IMG/VR virus record: IMGVR_UViG_3300032249_000545
Location: 1-33,721 of that record
DNA: 33,721 nt
Reading direction: 5' to 3' (one strand)
Source of the DNA: a virus
Both the position numbers and the translations under genes were made by a program. Within the stretch, counting starts at the first letter, position 1. Each line of letters begins with the position of its first letter. Positions 23,098 to 30,934 of this stretch are shown in pieces. The notes beneath the pieces are model-generated. The model was not told the origin of the DNA. It searched no databases and saw only the letters and a list, made by a program, of their open reading frames with translations.

Positions 23098-23402
23098 ATT
23101 GAATTCTTACTTTCATATCGAGTCTCCCTACGTCGAATGTTCTTTCTTTCCTCTGCTGTAAGTCCACCCCAGATTCCGTAAGCAATCTTGTTGCTCATAG
23201 CAAAAGATAGACATTCTTTTATAGTTTCTGGGTTACATTGTTTGCATAACGATTTTGCTTTATCAGTTTTTACCAAATCCGTTGAGTCTGGAAAGAATGT
23301 ATCTGGGTCAACTGATTGACATGGTGCATCGACAATATCTGGTCTTTTAGTTGTTAATTCAAACCCAACAGAAAGTGTTTTCTTCGGTCTAGTCATTTTC
23401 AT
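23094..23402 (-). CDS. whiB-like: Second WhiB-family iron-sulfur regulator
   Basis: A 102-residue protein from ATG 23402, which has GGAG at the right distance; ATG 23414 contains that GGAG and is less likely. WhiB features are C28, C53-x2-C56, C64 and the GIWGG turn (76-80), then a basic tail. The last spacing is C-x7-C rather than the usual C-x5-C. It presumably binds host sigma factor and modulates transcription of host or phage genes. Its place beside the excisionase-like gene suggests a role in the lysis-lysogeny switch, which is inference. Confidence 0.88.
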   Translation of the reverse strand: MKMTRPKKTLSVGFELTTKRPDIVDAPCQSVDPDTFFPDSTDLVKTDKAKSLCKQCNPETIKECLSFAMSNKIAYGIWGGLTAEERKNIRRRETRYESKNSI

Positions 23403-23718
23403 TTTTATCTCCATATATCTCTGGGTTATTTTTGATGTGTTCTACGAACTTATCCATAACAGCAGTTAAGTCCTCTGGTGTAAGGTCGCAATACTTCAAC
23501 AAGATTTCAATCATGTGAAGCATTCCCCATATAAGCATCTCCGGTTCTAGATTGCGTTCTGCAATAAGAGTATTGAGATGTTCATTGGCAAGATGTTCTT
23601 TAACGTCCTGTGGCAAGCCGTCAGGTCGGTCGTGTTCGACTTTGAAGCCACGAACTACTTTCATAAATTCGTTGGCGAAATCGATTGAGTTAATTAAATC
23701 TGATTGATGTTTATTCAT
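23389..23718 (-). CDS. Hypothetical helical protein
   Basis: A 109-residue acidic, all-helical protein (VRGFKVEHDRPDGLP, LTPEDLTAVMDKFVEHIKNN). It overlaps the start of the WhiB gene. The structured element 23746-23876 lies 27 nt upstream of its ATG. No family recognised. Confidence 0.62.
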   Translation of the reverse strand: MNKHQSDLINSIDFANEFMKVVRGFKVEHDRPDGLPQDVKEHLANEHLNTLIAERNLEPEMLIWGMLHMIEILLKYCDLTPEDLTAVMDKFVEHIKNNPEIYGDKNEND

Positions 23719-23745
23719 TTATTTTCCTTTTTATTAATAGGGGAA

Positions 23746-23876
23746 GTCGAATGCGAGCAGGTACGTCTCGCTCTGTGAACCAAAAGTATAAAAAACACAC
23801 AGAGGTCGTGAACGTCCTTCGTAAGAGGAGAGTACCCATGCTAAGTACAAGTAACTTACGTTGACTCGCATTCGAC
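23746..23876. ncRNA. Structured intergenic element E1 (candidate RNA)
   Basis: A 131-nt element closed by a perfect 12-bp stem: GTCGAATGCGAG (23746-23757) with CTCGCATTCGAC (23865-23876). Inside, GGTAC-G-TCTC pairs with GAGA-GTACC (9 bp, one bulge), and CTCTGTG pairs with CACAGAG. It starts 8 nt after one leftward gene's stop and ends 27 nt before the next start, filling the gap. Strand and function are unknown; a leader, RNase III site or small RNA is possible. Confidence 0.5.
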
Positions 23877-23884
23877 AAAGTTAT

Positions 23885-24046
23885 TTACAGATTATGTTTT
23901 TGTATGCAGTTGAAACAAAAGAAAATAACTGGGTCACCATGTTCATCGTTGACAGTTTTTCCTGATGATTTCAATCCCTGTTGACAGCATTCGTCACAGA
24001 TATCTAACTGATTTGCTGTTACCGGAATAATTTCAACGTATCCCAT
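23885..24046 (-). CDS. Small zinc-ribbon protein (53 aa)
   Basis: A 53-residue gene whose ATG directly follows the upstream stop codon (TAA then ATG). It has C17-x2-C20 (CDECC) and C44-x2-C47 (CFNC), a zinc ribbon. Function unknown. Confidence 0.6.
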   Translation of the reverse strand: MGYVEIIPVTANQLDICDECCQQGLKSSGKTVNDEHGDPVIFFCFNCIQKHNL

Positions 24047-24250
24047 TTACTCTTCCTCTCCTTCTTTATACCCGTACATCTCTAGAAGAGTTTCTAGAAT
24101 GTTCCAACCTTCTTCGGTTGCTCTATCTTTGAATGAATCTCGAATCGTATGAAGTGCTTCGATTGCATCTGCATCACTCATATTAGGTACAAGTGATTGG
24201 ATATCTTCTGGACTCCACACAATACGAATTTGATTATCTTCATTTGCCAT
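24047..24250 (-). CDS. Hypothetical acidic helical protein
   Basis: A 67-residue acidic protein (WSPEDIQSLVPNMSDADAIE). It starts directly after the stop of the membrane protein gene and is followed directly by the next ATG. No family recognised. Confidence 0.58.
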   Translation of the reverse strand: MANEDNQIRIVWSPEDIQSLVPNMSDADAIEALHTIRDSFKDRATEEGWNILETLLEMYGYKEGEEE

Positions 24251-24436
24251 TTATTTGCCCCCATTAATTACTCGGTCAATCATTGCTGTGCATGAGCCAT
24301 AGCCCAATGTGTTTCCGTATTCAGTACCGACATAACAGATGTCACGAGTGGCATAAGTAAATAGCGATACAACAAGAACGATTGGAATGATTACGAGAAC
24401 CACCCAACCGCGACGTGTGAGATGTTGTTTAGACAC
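24251..24436 (-). CDS. Small single-pass membrane protein
   Basis: A 61-residue protein with one hydrophobic segment (residues 11-28, WVVLVIIPIVLVVSLF) after a basic N-terminus. Two cysteines (C34, C49) on the outer side could form a disulfide. It overlaps the HNH gene by 8 nt. Could be a holin-like or superinfection-exclusion protein, but nothing in the sequence decides this. Confidence 0.62.
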   Translation of the reverse strand: MSKQHLTRRGWVVLVIIPIVLVVSLFTYATRDICYVGTEYGNTLGYGSCTAMIDRVINGGK

Positions 24437-24857
24437 TTTGATTCCTCTCTATATGCATTTGATGTTTCCAAGTGTTTTGTTCACCATGAGTTTTTACTTG
24501 GTGACAGTTTGCACAACGCACATCGCACTTTGCGATTTCTGATTGCACGTCTGCAAGAGACTTACTCTTACCAACAAGTGATTTACCAATTACAAATTTT
24601 TTATCGCCTTTATGGTCAAGTTGAAGTCGTAGTGGGTCACGTTCACCACAGTCGATACATGGATTCTCCGATAAGTAATCGAAGAGCCATTGCTTGATAT
24701 CGATTCTGCGAGTGATGTAGTACCCACGATTACGTTGCCGTCTGCATGGCTTACAGATTGCAAGGTAACTGTTTCGTGATGTAACGACATCAAAGTTTTC
24801 AAGTAACTTTATCTCTTTGCACTCTTTGCATTCTTTTTGCGTTACTAATCGTGTCAT
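24429..24857 (-). CDS. HNH endonuclease
   Basis: A 142-residue protein. An N-terminal zinc site (CKECKE ... CKPCRRQRNRGYY) is followed by the HNH core: CIDCGERDPLRLQLDHKGDK, then AKCDVRCANCHQVKTHGE. Conserved His is in LDH and CANCH. It cuts DNA, either as a free-standing homing-type enzyme or in phage DNA processing. It lies within the operon with 4-nt and 8-nt overlaps, which argues for a phage function rather than a recent insertion. Confidence 0.88.
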   Translation of the reverse strand: MTRLVTQKECKECKEIKLLENFDVVTSRNSYLAICKPCRRQRNRGYYITRRIDIKQWLFDYLSENPCIDCGERDPLRLQLDHKGDKKFVIGKSLVGKSKSLADVQSEIAKCDVRCANCHQVKTHGEQNTWKHQMHIERNQSV

Positions 24858-25606
24858 ACCTTTTCCTGTGTGTAGAGAAGTGAGAGTCGAAGAGTTTTAA
24901 ACTTCAACTCTTTATGATTTGAAGGCGTTACATAACCAACAATGAATCGAGAGCCAGTCGTGTCAACGACGATTCCTTTGCGTAGACGACCATGTGCATT
25001 AATAAACACCTTGTCACCAACTAACACGTTGTATGGAACTACTTCATCTCTGTTAGTTATTCCACCATTCCAACGCTCTTGTGCGATAGCAATAAGTTCG
25101 TCACTAACTGCAAGTATCTTTGCTTGCAGGTCGATACGTTTCTTTGCTTTCTTCATTGTTGCTTCGAATGAATCAGTTTCGAATGTTCCTTTGACTACAG
25201 CAAACTGATACGAGAATGAAAGTTCCAGACTTGATTCTGTATCACCAATTTTGTATCCGAATGCAATGTAGGTTGCTGATGTCATTGGGTCAGATTCCAG
25301 AATTGAATTATGTAACTGATAATAATCATTTACATTTTCGTAAGTAACTGGGTCTAAGTAATGCCGGAAGATACGGTGATAACCAACAACAACAATTTGA
25401 TGACCTTTGTATTCCTCTTCCTGAATTGTAATTTCAGAAGTTCGCATTTGTGCATATCCGTTTAATCGCTTGCGACCATTCCAGATTGAATCTTGATTAA
25501 TACCCATTGATTGGTAATAATCTTTTTTGTAATAGTCGTGAAGTCTCCTTGCATATATAGAAGGAACTCCTGTTGTGAGGTTCTTATAGACAACTGGAAC
25601 TGTCAT
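24854..25606 (-). CDS. Hypothetical protein with C-terminal beta (KOW/SH3-like) segment
   Basis: A 250-residue soluble protein. Residues 60-130 look like beta strands (HQIVVVGYHRIFRHYLDP, ATYIAFGYKIGD). A helix rich in Lys follows at 140-175. The end reads GDKVFINAHGRLRKGIVVDT and RFIVGYVTP, like a KOW or SH3-type barrel. No family recognised. It ends with a 4-nt overlap with the HNH gene. Confidence 0.65.
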   Translation of the reverse strand: MTVPVVYKNLTTGVPSIYARRLHDYYKKDYYQSMGINQDSIWNGRKRLNGYAQMRTSEITIQEEEYKGHQIVVVGYHRIFRHYLDPVTYENVNDYYQLHNSILESDPMTSATYIAFGYKIGDTESSLELSFSYQFAVVKGTFETDSFEATMKKAKKRIDLQAKILAVSDELIAIAQERWNGGITNRDEVVPYNVLVGDKVFINAHGRLRKGIVVDTTGSRFIVGYVTPSNHKELKFKTLRLSLLYTQEKV

Positions 25607-25607
25607 A

Positions 25608-26231
25608 TTAAGCCACCATGTCCTGTGCTTCTAGAATTTTTTCTGCAAGGTATTGCATAGTCCTTCCGTCGATAACAAATTCGGCGCAAGGCAAGTAAGT
25701 TCCGGTAACTGAATCACGTTTGCGAGATACAGAACCTTGTACGTTCTTGATTCGTTCACCAAGAATTGATGCAAGAACTTCGGTGCATGAAGTAACAATG
25801 CGTTCAGCGTATGCATGAGCATCACGTTCCCTGCGTTCTTCTTCGGCTCTTTGAGCCTCATATTCAGCCTTCTTGCGTTCTTCTTCGGCTTCTTCACGAG
25901 TCCAACGAGTCTCAAGTGATGAGTATTCAGCAACGATATCTTGTGGACGTGCAAGCCAGTAAGTGTATGTATCTGGGGCATTGTTAGACCAGTCACTTGA
26001 TTTAACAAGATAACCAACAGAACGTGCGCCCTTATCTGCCAGTTTAAATTGTGGATTATCTGATGTATTACTACGAAATACCTCATATTGATATTTATCA
26101 AGTGATATTAATTCTGCTTTTGCAACAGAACGACGTTGAACTGTATCTGGATTTTTTTTATCTGCTGATGAGTAATCCCATGACGGAATGACTGCATAAA
26201 CAGTTCCTACTTTTAGGTCTGTAAATTTCAT
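25608..26231 (-). CDS. Hypothetical protein with central coiled coil
   Basis: A 207-residue protein. The N-terminal part (LKVGTVYAVIPSWDY) resembles a small beta barrel. Residues 108-140 form a highly charged coiled coil (REEAEEERKKAEYEAQRAEE). The C-terminal part is mixed alpha/beta. It lies 1 nt before the next gene. The similar beta opening suggests it works with the neighbouring 250-residue protein, but function is unknown. Confidence 0.62.
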   Translation of the reverse strand: MKFTDLKVGTVYAVIPSWDYSSADKKNPDTVQRRSVAKAELISLDKYQYEVFRSNTSDNPQFKLADKGARSVGYLVKSSDWSNNAPDTYTYWLARPQDIVAEYSSLETRWTREEAEEERKKAEYEAQRAEEERRERDAHAYAERIVTSCTEVLASILGERIKNVQGSVSRKRDSVTGTYLPCAEFVIDGRTMQYLAEKILEAQDMVA

Positions 26232-26263
26232 TTGTATGTATTCCTTTTCTGTTGAATTAGTAA

Positions 26264-26289
26264 GTGGGGCGCACCCTCATGCGCCCCAC
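26264..26289 (-). terminator. Strong 10-bp GC hairpin after the VWA gene
   Basis: Arms 26264-26273 and 26280-26289 (GTGGGGCGCA / TGCGCCCCAC) with a 6-nt loop, 5 nt after the VWA stop. No T-run follows on the leftward strand, so it may be an RNA-stability or processing hairpin rather than a true terminator. Confidence 0.7.
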
Positions 26290-26294
26290 CTGTA

Positions 26295-28298
26295 TCAATA
26301 AGAAACCAATCGACGATTGATTCCGTACTTCACTATTGACCGAACCAATCCGATTAAGTCGATTGGATTACGAATGACTTCACGAATTTCACAATGGTGT
26401 GAATTATTTTCGTTAAGTGTGACTGATTCATCACCGCTAGGAATGTATGCAAGTGCAGTAAGAACACCAGCATTATTCATGCGCTTGATTGCATCGTGAT
26501 TTGCCTCTTGATTGCCAGACCAATCGCCGTCAGTAATTGAGACGAAGAGACGTACTGGCTTTTCAGTTTCAGCAAGTAACTTAGTTGCGTAAGTGATTGC
26601 ATCATTTGCAACAGTTCCACCACCAGTACCAGCATCTCGAATCTGTGCGCCAGCCTTATCCTTTGCACGATAAAGAACGTTGGTTTGGTCATGGAATGTA
26701 ATGACTGTGCAATTTGCATCGATTCTATCTAGCGCACGTTTAATTGCGTACATAGCACGATATGCATTCGTTGCTTTGCTACCAGACATAGAACCAGAGA
26801 TATCAAGTGCAATTACACATTCAATCTCGGTTGCATCTTCACGACCCTCATTCCATTGGTCGAATACTGTGTCGAATTCATCGCCACGAAGATATCTGTG
26901 TGCATCGATACGACCTTGTGATTGGTATTTATCCCAAGCAGGGTCAAATGATGCACGCAAGCGTTCTAGTTCACGACCAAATGCAAGTGATGCGTGGAAT
27001 GTATTTGCATCAGGTGTGAGTGAGTGATAACGATTTAAATCTGGCTCTTTTGATTTGTTGGTAGAAAGAGAAGTGAGTCCACCAAGTTGTCGAAGAGTGT
27101 CATTTAATTCTTTGACGTTATCTGCATCATTGAGAATATCTTCAAGAAGATTATCAATTAATGTGTTGACGATATTGCCAGCAGAATCACCGGCAGAATC
27201 TCCACCAGTTGAATCACCAGAATCATTTGAATCAGAATCACTAGAACTATCTGAATCAATATCTGAATCAGAATCATCTACATCATCAAATTCAATGTCA
27301 TTGATATCAACATCAATAACTTTTTTATTCTTCAATGATTCAGCAAGTTCTTTTTCATCTTCGCCGTCATTAGCAAGTGCATTCTTTAAATCGTTTGCTT
27401 GCTTGCGTGCTGGCTGTGGTCGTGATTGTGCAGAGGTTTCTAAACCCTCATGTGGACGTGAGCCATGTCCAAATGGGTCAGAGATACGAACGACTGTATC
27501 GCCCTCTCCTGCGCCCTTTGAGACACGAATCTTGCCTGTACCAGTACCAGTCTCACCTTCACCTTCGCCCTCACCAGTACCGCCCTCACCGCCGTCTCCA
27601 GCCTGTGTAAGTAACTCGTGGAATCGCGCAATAAGTTCTTTTCCTTTTTCAGTATCAGCAGGAAAGAGAAGTGAACGATATTGAGTAACGACATCAGAGA
27701 TATCGTCGACAAGTTCCTGATGTGGATATGCATTACGAGAACGGGCTCGTAATTCAACAGGAAGATATCTGCGACCGCATAGCAACGGATATGAAGTATT
27801 GAATGCATCTGGTTTATCAACGAAGTGAATCAAGATTGTTGATGTAAACCAATCAATCGTTGACGGATACTTCGATGTAAATAGAAATTCGATGCGTGCA
27901 TCTTCTAAACAGTTATACGCCATGAAGAATTTATTCTCCCTGACGTAATCAAATAGTTCTGAACCCTCACGAGATGTGTAGAGAATGTGTGATATCTCGT
28001 GAAGGTCTAGACCCTTGATGCCAGCGATAGCACGAGCAGAATCAAGTTCTTCAATCATTCTGGAATTGAAAGTAACTTCTGATGCTGTCGACCATGCCGG
28101 TGCAGGTAACTTTGAATCTTCAATCTTTACAGTTACCTTGCGGAATGTGAATGCAGAATTAACACGACCGAAGAATTGTGTGAAGCGTTCTAACTTTTGC
28201 TTCTTAAGTTCTTCACGAGCCTTCTGCTCTTCATACTCTTTGCGACTGCTACCGAGACTTTCTAATTCCCAGTCTTTAATTGCTTGGTCGTAATTCAC
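26295..28298 (-). CDS. VWA-domain protein with HEXXH metallopeptidase-like N-terminus (CobT/CoxE-like)
   Basis: A 667-residue protein. Residues 97-140 have GLDLHEISHILYTS (H100, E101, H104) and later NCLEDARIE, as in VWA-MoxR-associated metallopeptidase-like domains. Residues 234-262 are Gly/Glu-rich and 326-374 are Asp/Ser-rich, both disordered. The C-terminal VWA domain has a full MIDAS: D499-I-S501-G-S503, T562 and D590 in ITDGD. It is paired with the MoxR-type ATPase directly upstream, 9 nt apart. Such pairs remodel or insert metal into protein complexes (CobS/CobT, RavA/ViaA); the target here is unknown. Confidence 0.88.
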   Translation of the reverse strand: MNYDQAIKDWELESLGSSRKEYEEQKAREELKKQKLERFTQFFGRVNSAFTFRKVTVKIEDSKLPAPAWSTASEVTFNSRMIEELDSARAIAGIKGLDLHEISHILYTSREGSELFDYVRENKFFMAYNCLEDARIEFLFTSKYPSTIDWFTSTILIHFVDKPDAFNTSYPLLCGRRYLPVELRARSRNAYPHQELVDDISDVVTQYRSLLFPADTEKGKELIARFHELLTQAGDGGEGGTGEGEGEGETGTGTGKIRVSKGAGEGDTVVRISDPFGHGSRPHEGLETSAQSRPQPARKQANDLKNALANDGEDEKELAESLKNKKVIDVDINDIEFDDVDDSDSDIDSDSSSDSDSNDSGDSTGGDSAGDSAGNIVNTLIDNLLEDILNDADNVKELNDTLRQLGGLTSLSTNKSKEPDLNRYHSLTPDANTFHASLAFGRELERLRASFDPAWDKYQSQGRIDAHRYLRGDEFDTVFDQWNEGREDATEIECVIALDISGSMSGSKATNAYRAMYAIKRALDRIDANCTVITFHDQTNVLYRAKDKAGAQIRDAGTGGGTVANDAITYATKLLAETEKPVRLFVSITDGDWSGNQEANHDAIKRMNNAGVLTALAYIPSGDESVTLNENNSHHCEIREVIRNPIDLIGLVRSIVKYGINRRLVSY

Positions 28299-28307
28299 AA
28301 TGTCTCC

Positions 28308-29183
28308 TTAGACGTTTGAGTGTTCGGTTTTAATTGAATCAACAGCAAGTCCGAGTTCTTCCTTGATGTTGTATGTAACACCTTCAAGAAGCATCTTGAC
28401 TGCAGGACGTTCTTCATCTGTAAAGTTATTGATGAAGTTCTCGACAGCGAAGTCGAATGACAATCCCTTTGCAACCTTCTCAAATGTTTTCAAGAGACGT
28501 GGAGAGATTGGTGTTTCGAAGATAGTGCCTCTATCTGATGAAGAGTATTCATTCTGTCGAGACGTTGCACGCATTCCGTTAGCAAGTTCCAAAAGTGAGG
28601 ACGATGTAACGATTTTCTTTTCAATCTCGTTGTCGTAGTCATAACGCAACTTGATTTCGAATCTATCTTTCCAAGCCTCATTAAGTAACTGTGTGCCACG
28701 ATAGTGAGGATTCTGGTCAGCGATAATGAGAAGGTCTGGGTGCGCCTTCACAACTTCGTTGCCATGACCCATGAGAGTGATTGAACGTCGGTCGTCAAGT
28801 AATGACATGAGATATTGCGACAAGTTCTTTGGCGCATTATTTAATTCGTTAATGAGAAGCACACCGCCTTCACGAACGATTCGTGTGATACCGCCGTCAA
28901 CCCATTCAAGTTTTCCGTCGGCATTTGGAAAGAGTCCACCAATCACTTGAGTGAAGTCGATTGCACTATTGCAAGGAACAGCAAAGAAGTTCAAGTGACG
29001 TTGAGCGCAGTACGCAAGTACCGCAGAAGTTTTACCAGTTCCAGTTGCACCTTCGGACAACACATTCATGTTGTTATCTGATGCAAAGTCGAACGTTTGA
29101 TATTCACCGATACCGCCAGCGAATGTTCGTGGAATGTAGTGTGATGTTGATTCGAGTGTTGGTACGAATAGAGATGTTGACAT
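28308..29183 (-). CDS. MoxR/CobS-like AAA+ ATPase
   Basis: A 291-residue AAA+ protein. Walker A is GATGTGKT (45-52); Walker B reads GGVLLINELN with Asn112 in place of the usual Asp before catalytic Glu113. Sensor 1 is IIADQNPHY and there is WKDRFEI downstream, the arginine-finger region. It belongs with MoxR, CobS and RavA ATPases, which work with VWA proteins, and the VWA gene follows directly. The 198-nt gap before it holds structured element E2. Family call is firm; the substrate is unknown. Confidence 0.9.
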   Translation of the reverse strand: MSTSLFVPTLESTSHYIPRTFAGGIGEYQTFDFASDNNMNVLSEGATGTGKTSAVLAYCAQRHLNFFAVPCNSAIDFTQVIGGLFPNADGKLEWVDGGITRIVREGGVLLINELNNAPKNLSQYLMSLLDDRRSITLMGHGNEVVKAHPDLLIIADQNPHYRGTQLLNEAWKDRFEIKLRYDYDNEIEKKIVTSSSLLELANGMRATSRQNEYSSSDRGTIFETPISPRLLKTFEKVAKGLSFDFAVENFINNFTDEERPAVKMLLEGVTYNIKEELGLAVDSIKTEHSNV

Positions 29184-29242
29184 TTTGTATTCCGTTTCTT
29201 TTAGGTTTTGGTTTGTTGGTTGTAGTTGGTTATTACGTTGTA

Positions 29243-29375
29243 TGCATAGTGGTGAGTAGCAAGCAACTCTCCATACGGACGGATTGGGCTTGGAAATGGG
29301 TTGGCATAAATGCGAACCGGAAGTCCATTGTCGCTCCGTACTGATGCCTGATTAACAGGTAGTCACCACTATGCA
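29243..29375. ncRNA. Structured intergenic element E2 (candidate RNA)
   Basis: A 133-nt element with a perfect 13-bp closing stem, TGCATAGTGGTGA (29243-29255) and TCACCACTATGCA (29363-29375). Inside, GGCAT (29303-29307) pairs with ATGCC (29344-29348) and CCTG with CAGG. Next to the arms are GTAGCAAG on the left and GGTAG on the right, as in E3. It begins 6 nt after a leftward stop and lies 59 nt before the MoxR start. Confidence 0.5.
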
Positions 29376-29381
29376 ATTTTA

Positions 29382-29642
29382 TTATTTATAGTCGGTTGTA
29401 ACTGCATCTGGGTTCTTTTGAATGATGCGCGATGCAAGTTCGACATCTTCTAATTGCGTTGTAAGTTCTTGGAACTCATTAAAGATTTCACATTCTGCAT
29501 CAATGAGTGGTTGCAACTTTTCAAGAATTGATTCAAAGGTTGCAACTATGTGAGGTGGTGCATCTATATTGTCGGCGTTATCCAGAGCCATATCAATGAC
29601 CATGTGAATCACACCAAGTTCTTTTAGATTGAAGTCCTTCAT
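29382..29642 (-). CDS. Hypothetical acidic helical protein
   Basis: An 86-residue acidic, helical protein (LGVIHMVIDMALDNADNIDA, then ILEKLQPLIDAECEIFNEFQ). Likely a helical bundle or coiled coil. It is upstream of the MoxR/VWA pair and could belong to that unit, but no family is recognised. Confidence 0.6.
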   Translation of the reverse strand: MKDFNLKELGVIHMVIDMALDNADNIDAPPHIVATFESILEKLQPLIDAECEIFNEFQELTTQLEDVELASRIIQKNPDAVTTDYK

Positions 29643-29651
29643 TGGTATCTC

Positions 29652-29933
29652 CTAACACCACATCAGAGGAACGAGAGCGTAGAAGATGTTTAAGAATGTA
29701 AATTCATCTTCTATCTTTAACAGTTCTTTAAATACGCCGTTATCTTCTGTACGACCATTCTCACATTTTTCATTGTGAAGAATGTGTGATGCCAAGAACT
29801 CACGAAGAACGAGAATGTTTTCTTCTTTAATAAGTTCTCGGACAGTTATTTCATTATCGATTTCATCATCGAGTTTGCCATTGATTGCAAGAATGATTTC
29901 GGCGTAATCAGTTCCCATAAATAAAGTGGTCAT
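29652..29933 (-). CDS. Hypothetical acidic protein
   Basis: A 93-residue acidic protein from ATG 29933, which has AGAGGGG upstream and overlaps the previous stop by 4 nt. A longer frame from 30023 would sit in the upstream gene and is rejected. It reads MTTLFMGTDYAEIILAINGK, then mostly helices. No family recognised. Confidence 0.6.
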   Translation of the reverse strand: MTTLFMGTDYAEIILAINGKLDDEIDNEITVRELIKEENILVLREFLASHILHNEKCENGRTEDNGVFKELLKIEDEFTFLNIFYALVPLMWC

Positions 29934-30229
29934 GCGAGAGCCCCTCTTACTATTGATTGGTGACGTGATGTCGTTGATGAGTATTTGATTGCAGGTACTG
30001 ACCAACCGAATTTGCCATGCCATGCGATTGGTGTGCCGTATGAGTAGATGATGTAATCCGGTTCATCTAATTCCATTTGCAATACAACGTCGGAAGGTAA
30101 ACGACCAGTTGCATATTTTGCGTGTTGGAATGTTCCAAGAAAACCAGAGAAGTTACTGGCTGTGAAGTTGATTCGGTTCTGAATGTATTCAGGTGCTTTT
30201 TTATTTGTAACAACAGTTGAGTAATACAT
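29930..30229 (-). CDS. Hypothetical protein
   Basis: A 99-residue protein with aromatic-rich segments (YIIYSYGTPIAWHGKFGWSV) suggesting beta strands. It contains DVVLQMELDEPDY. Overlaps the next gene by 4 nt. No family recognised. Confidence 0.6.
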   Translation of the reverse strand: MYYSTVVTNKKAPEYIQNRINFTASNFSGFLGTFQHAKYATGRLPSDVVLQMELDEPDYIIYSYGTPIAWHGKFGWSVPAIKYSSTTSRHQSIVRGALA

Positions 30230-30231
30230 TT

Positions 30232-30438
30232 TTATTCTCCTAAATAATTATTAATTTGATGAGTTGCTTCACGAAGATTAGAAGCAAGAATGCGATGATG
30301 TTTGTCACCAATATTAATAACGAAGTCATAGCGAGATGCATAACGACCAGAGCCACGAAGAATTCGAACGCCCTTGTAGGTATATGTAGTTCCCCATAGT
30401 CCGGTGAACTTATTTAGTCCTTCAATTTTTACTGACAT
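30232..30438 (-). CDS. Hypothetical small basic beta-rich protein
   Basis: A 68-residue protein of mostly short strands (TTYTYKGVRILRGSGR, YDFVINIGDKHHRILAS) and one helix. Its ATG comes directly after the stop of the previous gene. No family recognised. Confidence 0.6.
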   Translation of the reverse strand: MSVKIEGLNKFTGLWGTTYTYKGVRILRGSGRYASRYDFVINIGDKHHRILASNLREATHQINNYLGE

Positions 30439-30609
30439 TTATTTCACCTTCACTATCTGTAAGTTGCGAAGAAAGTTGATGTCGTAGTTGTCGCTCTTTG
30501 TAGCGAAGTAACGTGTGCCGTCATTGAAGATTAAATCGATGCGTTGCTCGTCAATAGTTCCACGAGCAACGATTTCGTTCTTTGAATTAATGAATGTTTT
30601 GGTACGCAT
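30439..30609 (-). CDS. Hypothetical 56-residue beta-rich protein
   Basis: A short gene from ATG 30609 with GGAGAAA upstream. It reads MRTKTFINSKNEIVARGTID and on to LRNLQIVKVK. Mostly beta strands by pattern. Stop codon adjoins the next ATG (TAA ATG). Tight packing supports it. Confidence 0.55.
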   Translation of the reverse strand: MRTKTFINSKNEIVARGTIDEQRIDLIFNDGTRYFATKSDNYDINFLRNLQIVKVK

Positions 30610-30638
30610 GGTATTTCTCCTTTTGGTTGATTGATTGA

Positions 30639-30740
30639 TTAAGCGATGTCGTAGGTGAGGTATTCCTTCTGTGCAATTTCTTGACGTTCTTTTTCTGCAA
30701 GAACGTCGTTCCAGAATTCATCAGTTATTTCGATTGCCAT
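30639..30740 (-). CDS. Hypothetical 33-residue peptide
   Basis: A very short gene from ATG 30740 with GGAGATAAC upstream, encoding MAIEITDEFWNDVLAEKERQ and a short tail ending YDIA. Acidic and helical. Position between two small genes and a good ribosome site support it; size keeps confidence moderate. Confidence 0.45.
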   Translation of the reverse strand: MAIEITDEFWNDVLAEKERQEIAQKEYLTYDIA

Positions 30741-30749
30741 TGTTATCTC

Positions 30750-30905
30750 CTATTCAGGTTTCCATGTTGTCCAGCGAATTGCACCGGCAACGTCTAGTCG
30801 GATTTTTACAAGGTCTGGTTTGATTACAACAATTTCTTTAATCGTTCCAGTTTCTTGTGTTTTTGTAGTGGTGTAGATGTCACCGATTTCGTATGTTTTG
30901 TTCAT
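30750..30905 (-). CDS. Hypothetical 51-residue protein, first gene of the leftward operon
   Basis: A 51-residue gene from ATG 30905 (GGAAACAC upstream) reading MNKTYEIGDIYTTTKTQETG, ending TTWKPE. Its alternating pattern (IKEIVVIKPDLVKIRLD) suggests a small beta barrel. It is the promoter-proximal gene of the leftward operon; structured element E3 ends 29 nt upstream. Confidence 0.55.
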   Translation of the reverse strand: MNKTYEIGDIYTTTKTQETGTIKEIVVIKPDLVKIRLDVAGAIRWTTWKPE

Positions 30906-30934
30906 TGTGTTTCCTTTCGTTTATGTGTTCACCA

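Noticed and set aside
27055-27684. A 209-codon open frame on the + strand opposite the VWA gene
   Set aside because: It is the antisense of the Asp/Ser- and Gly/Glu-rich repeat region, giving a Ser/Pro-rich frame as expected by composition. No ribosome site or neighbours support it.
29243-29375. Reading E1-E3 as miniature transposons (terminal inverted repeats)
   Set aside because: The arms have unrelated sequences in each element and no flanking target duplications were seen.
29934-30023. Longer start for the 93-residue protein
   Set aside because: The extension lies entirely in the upstream gene; ATG 29933 has AGAGGGG and a 4-nt stop overlap.
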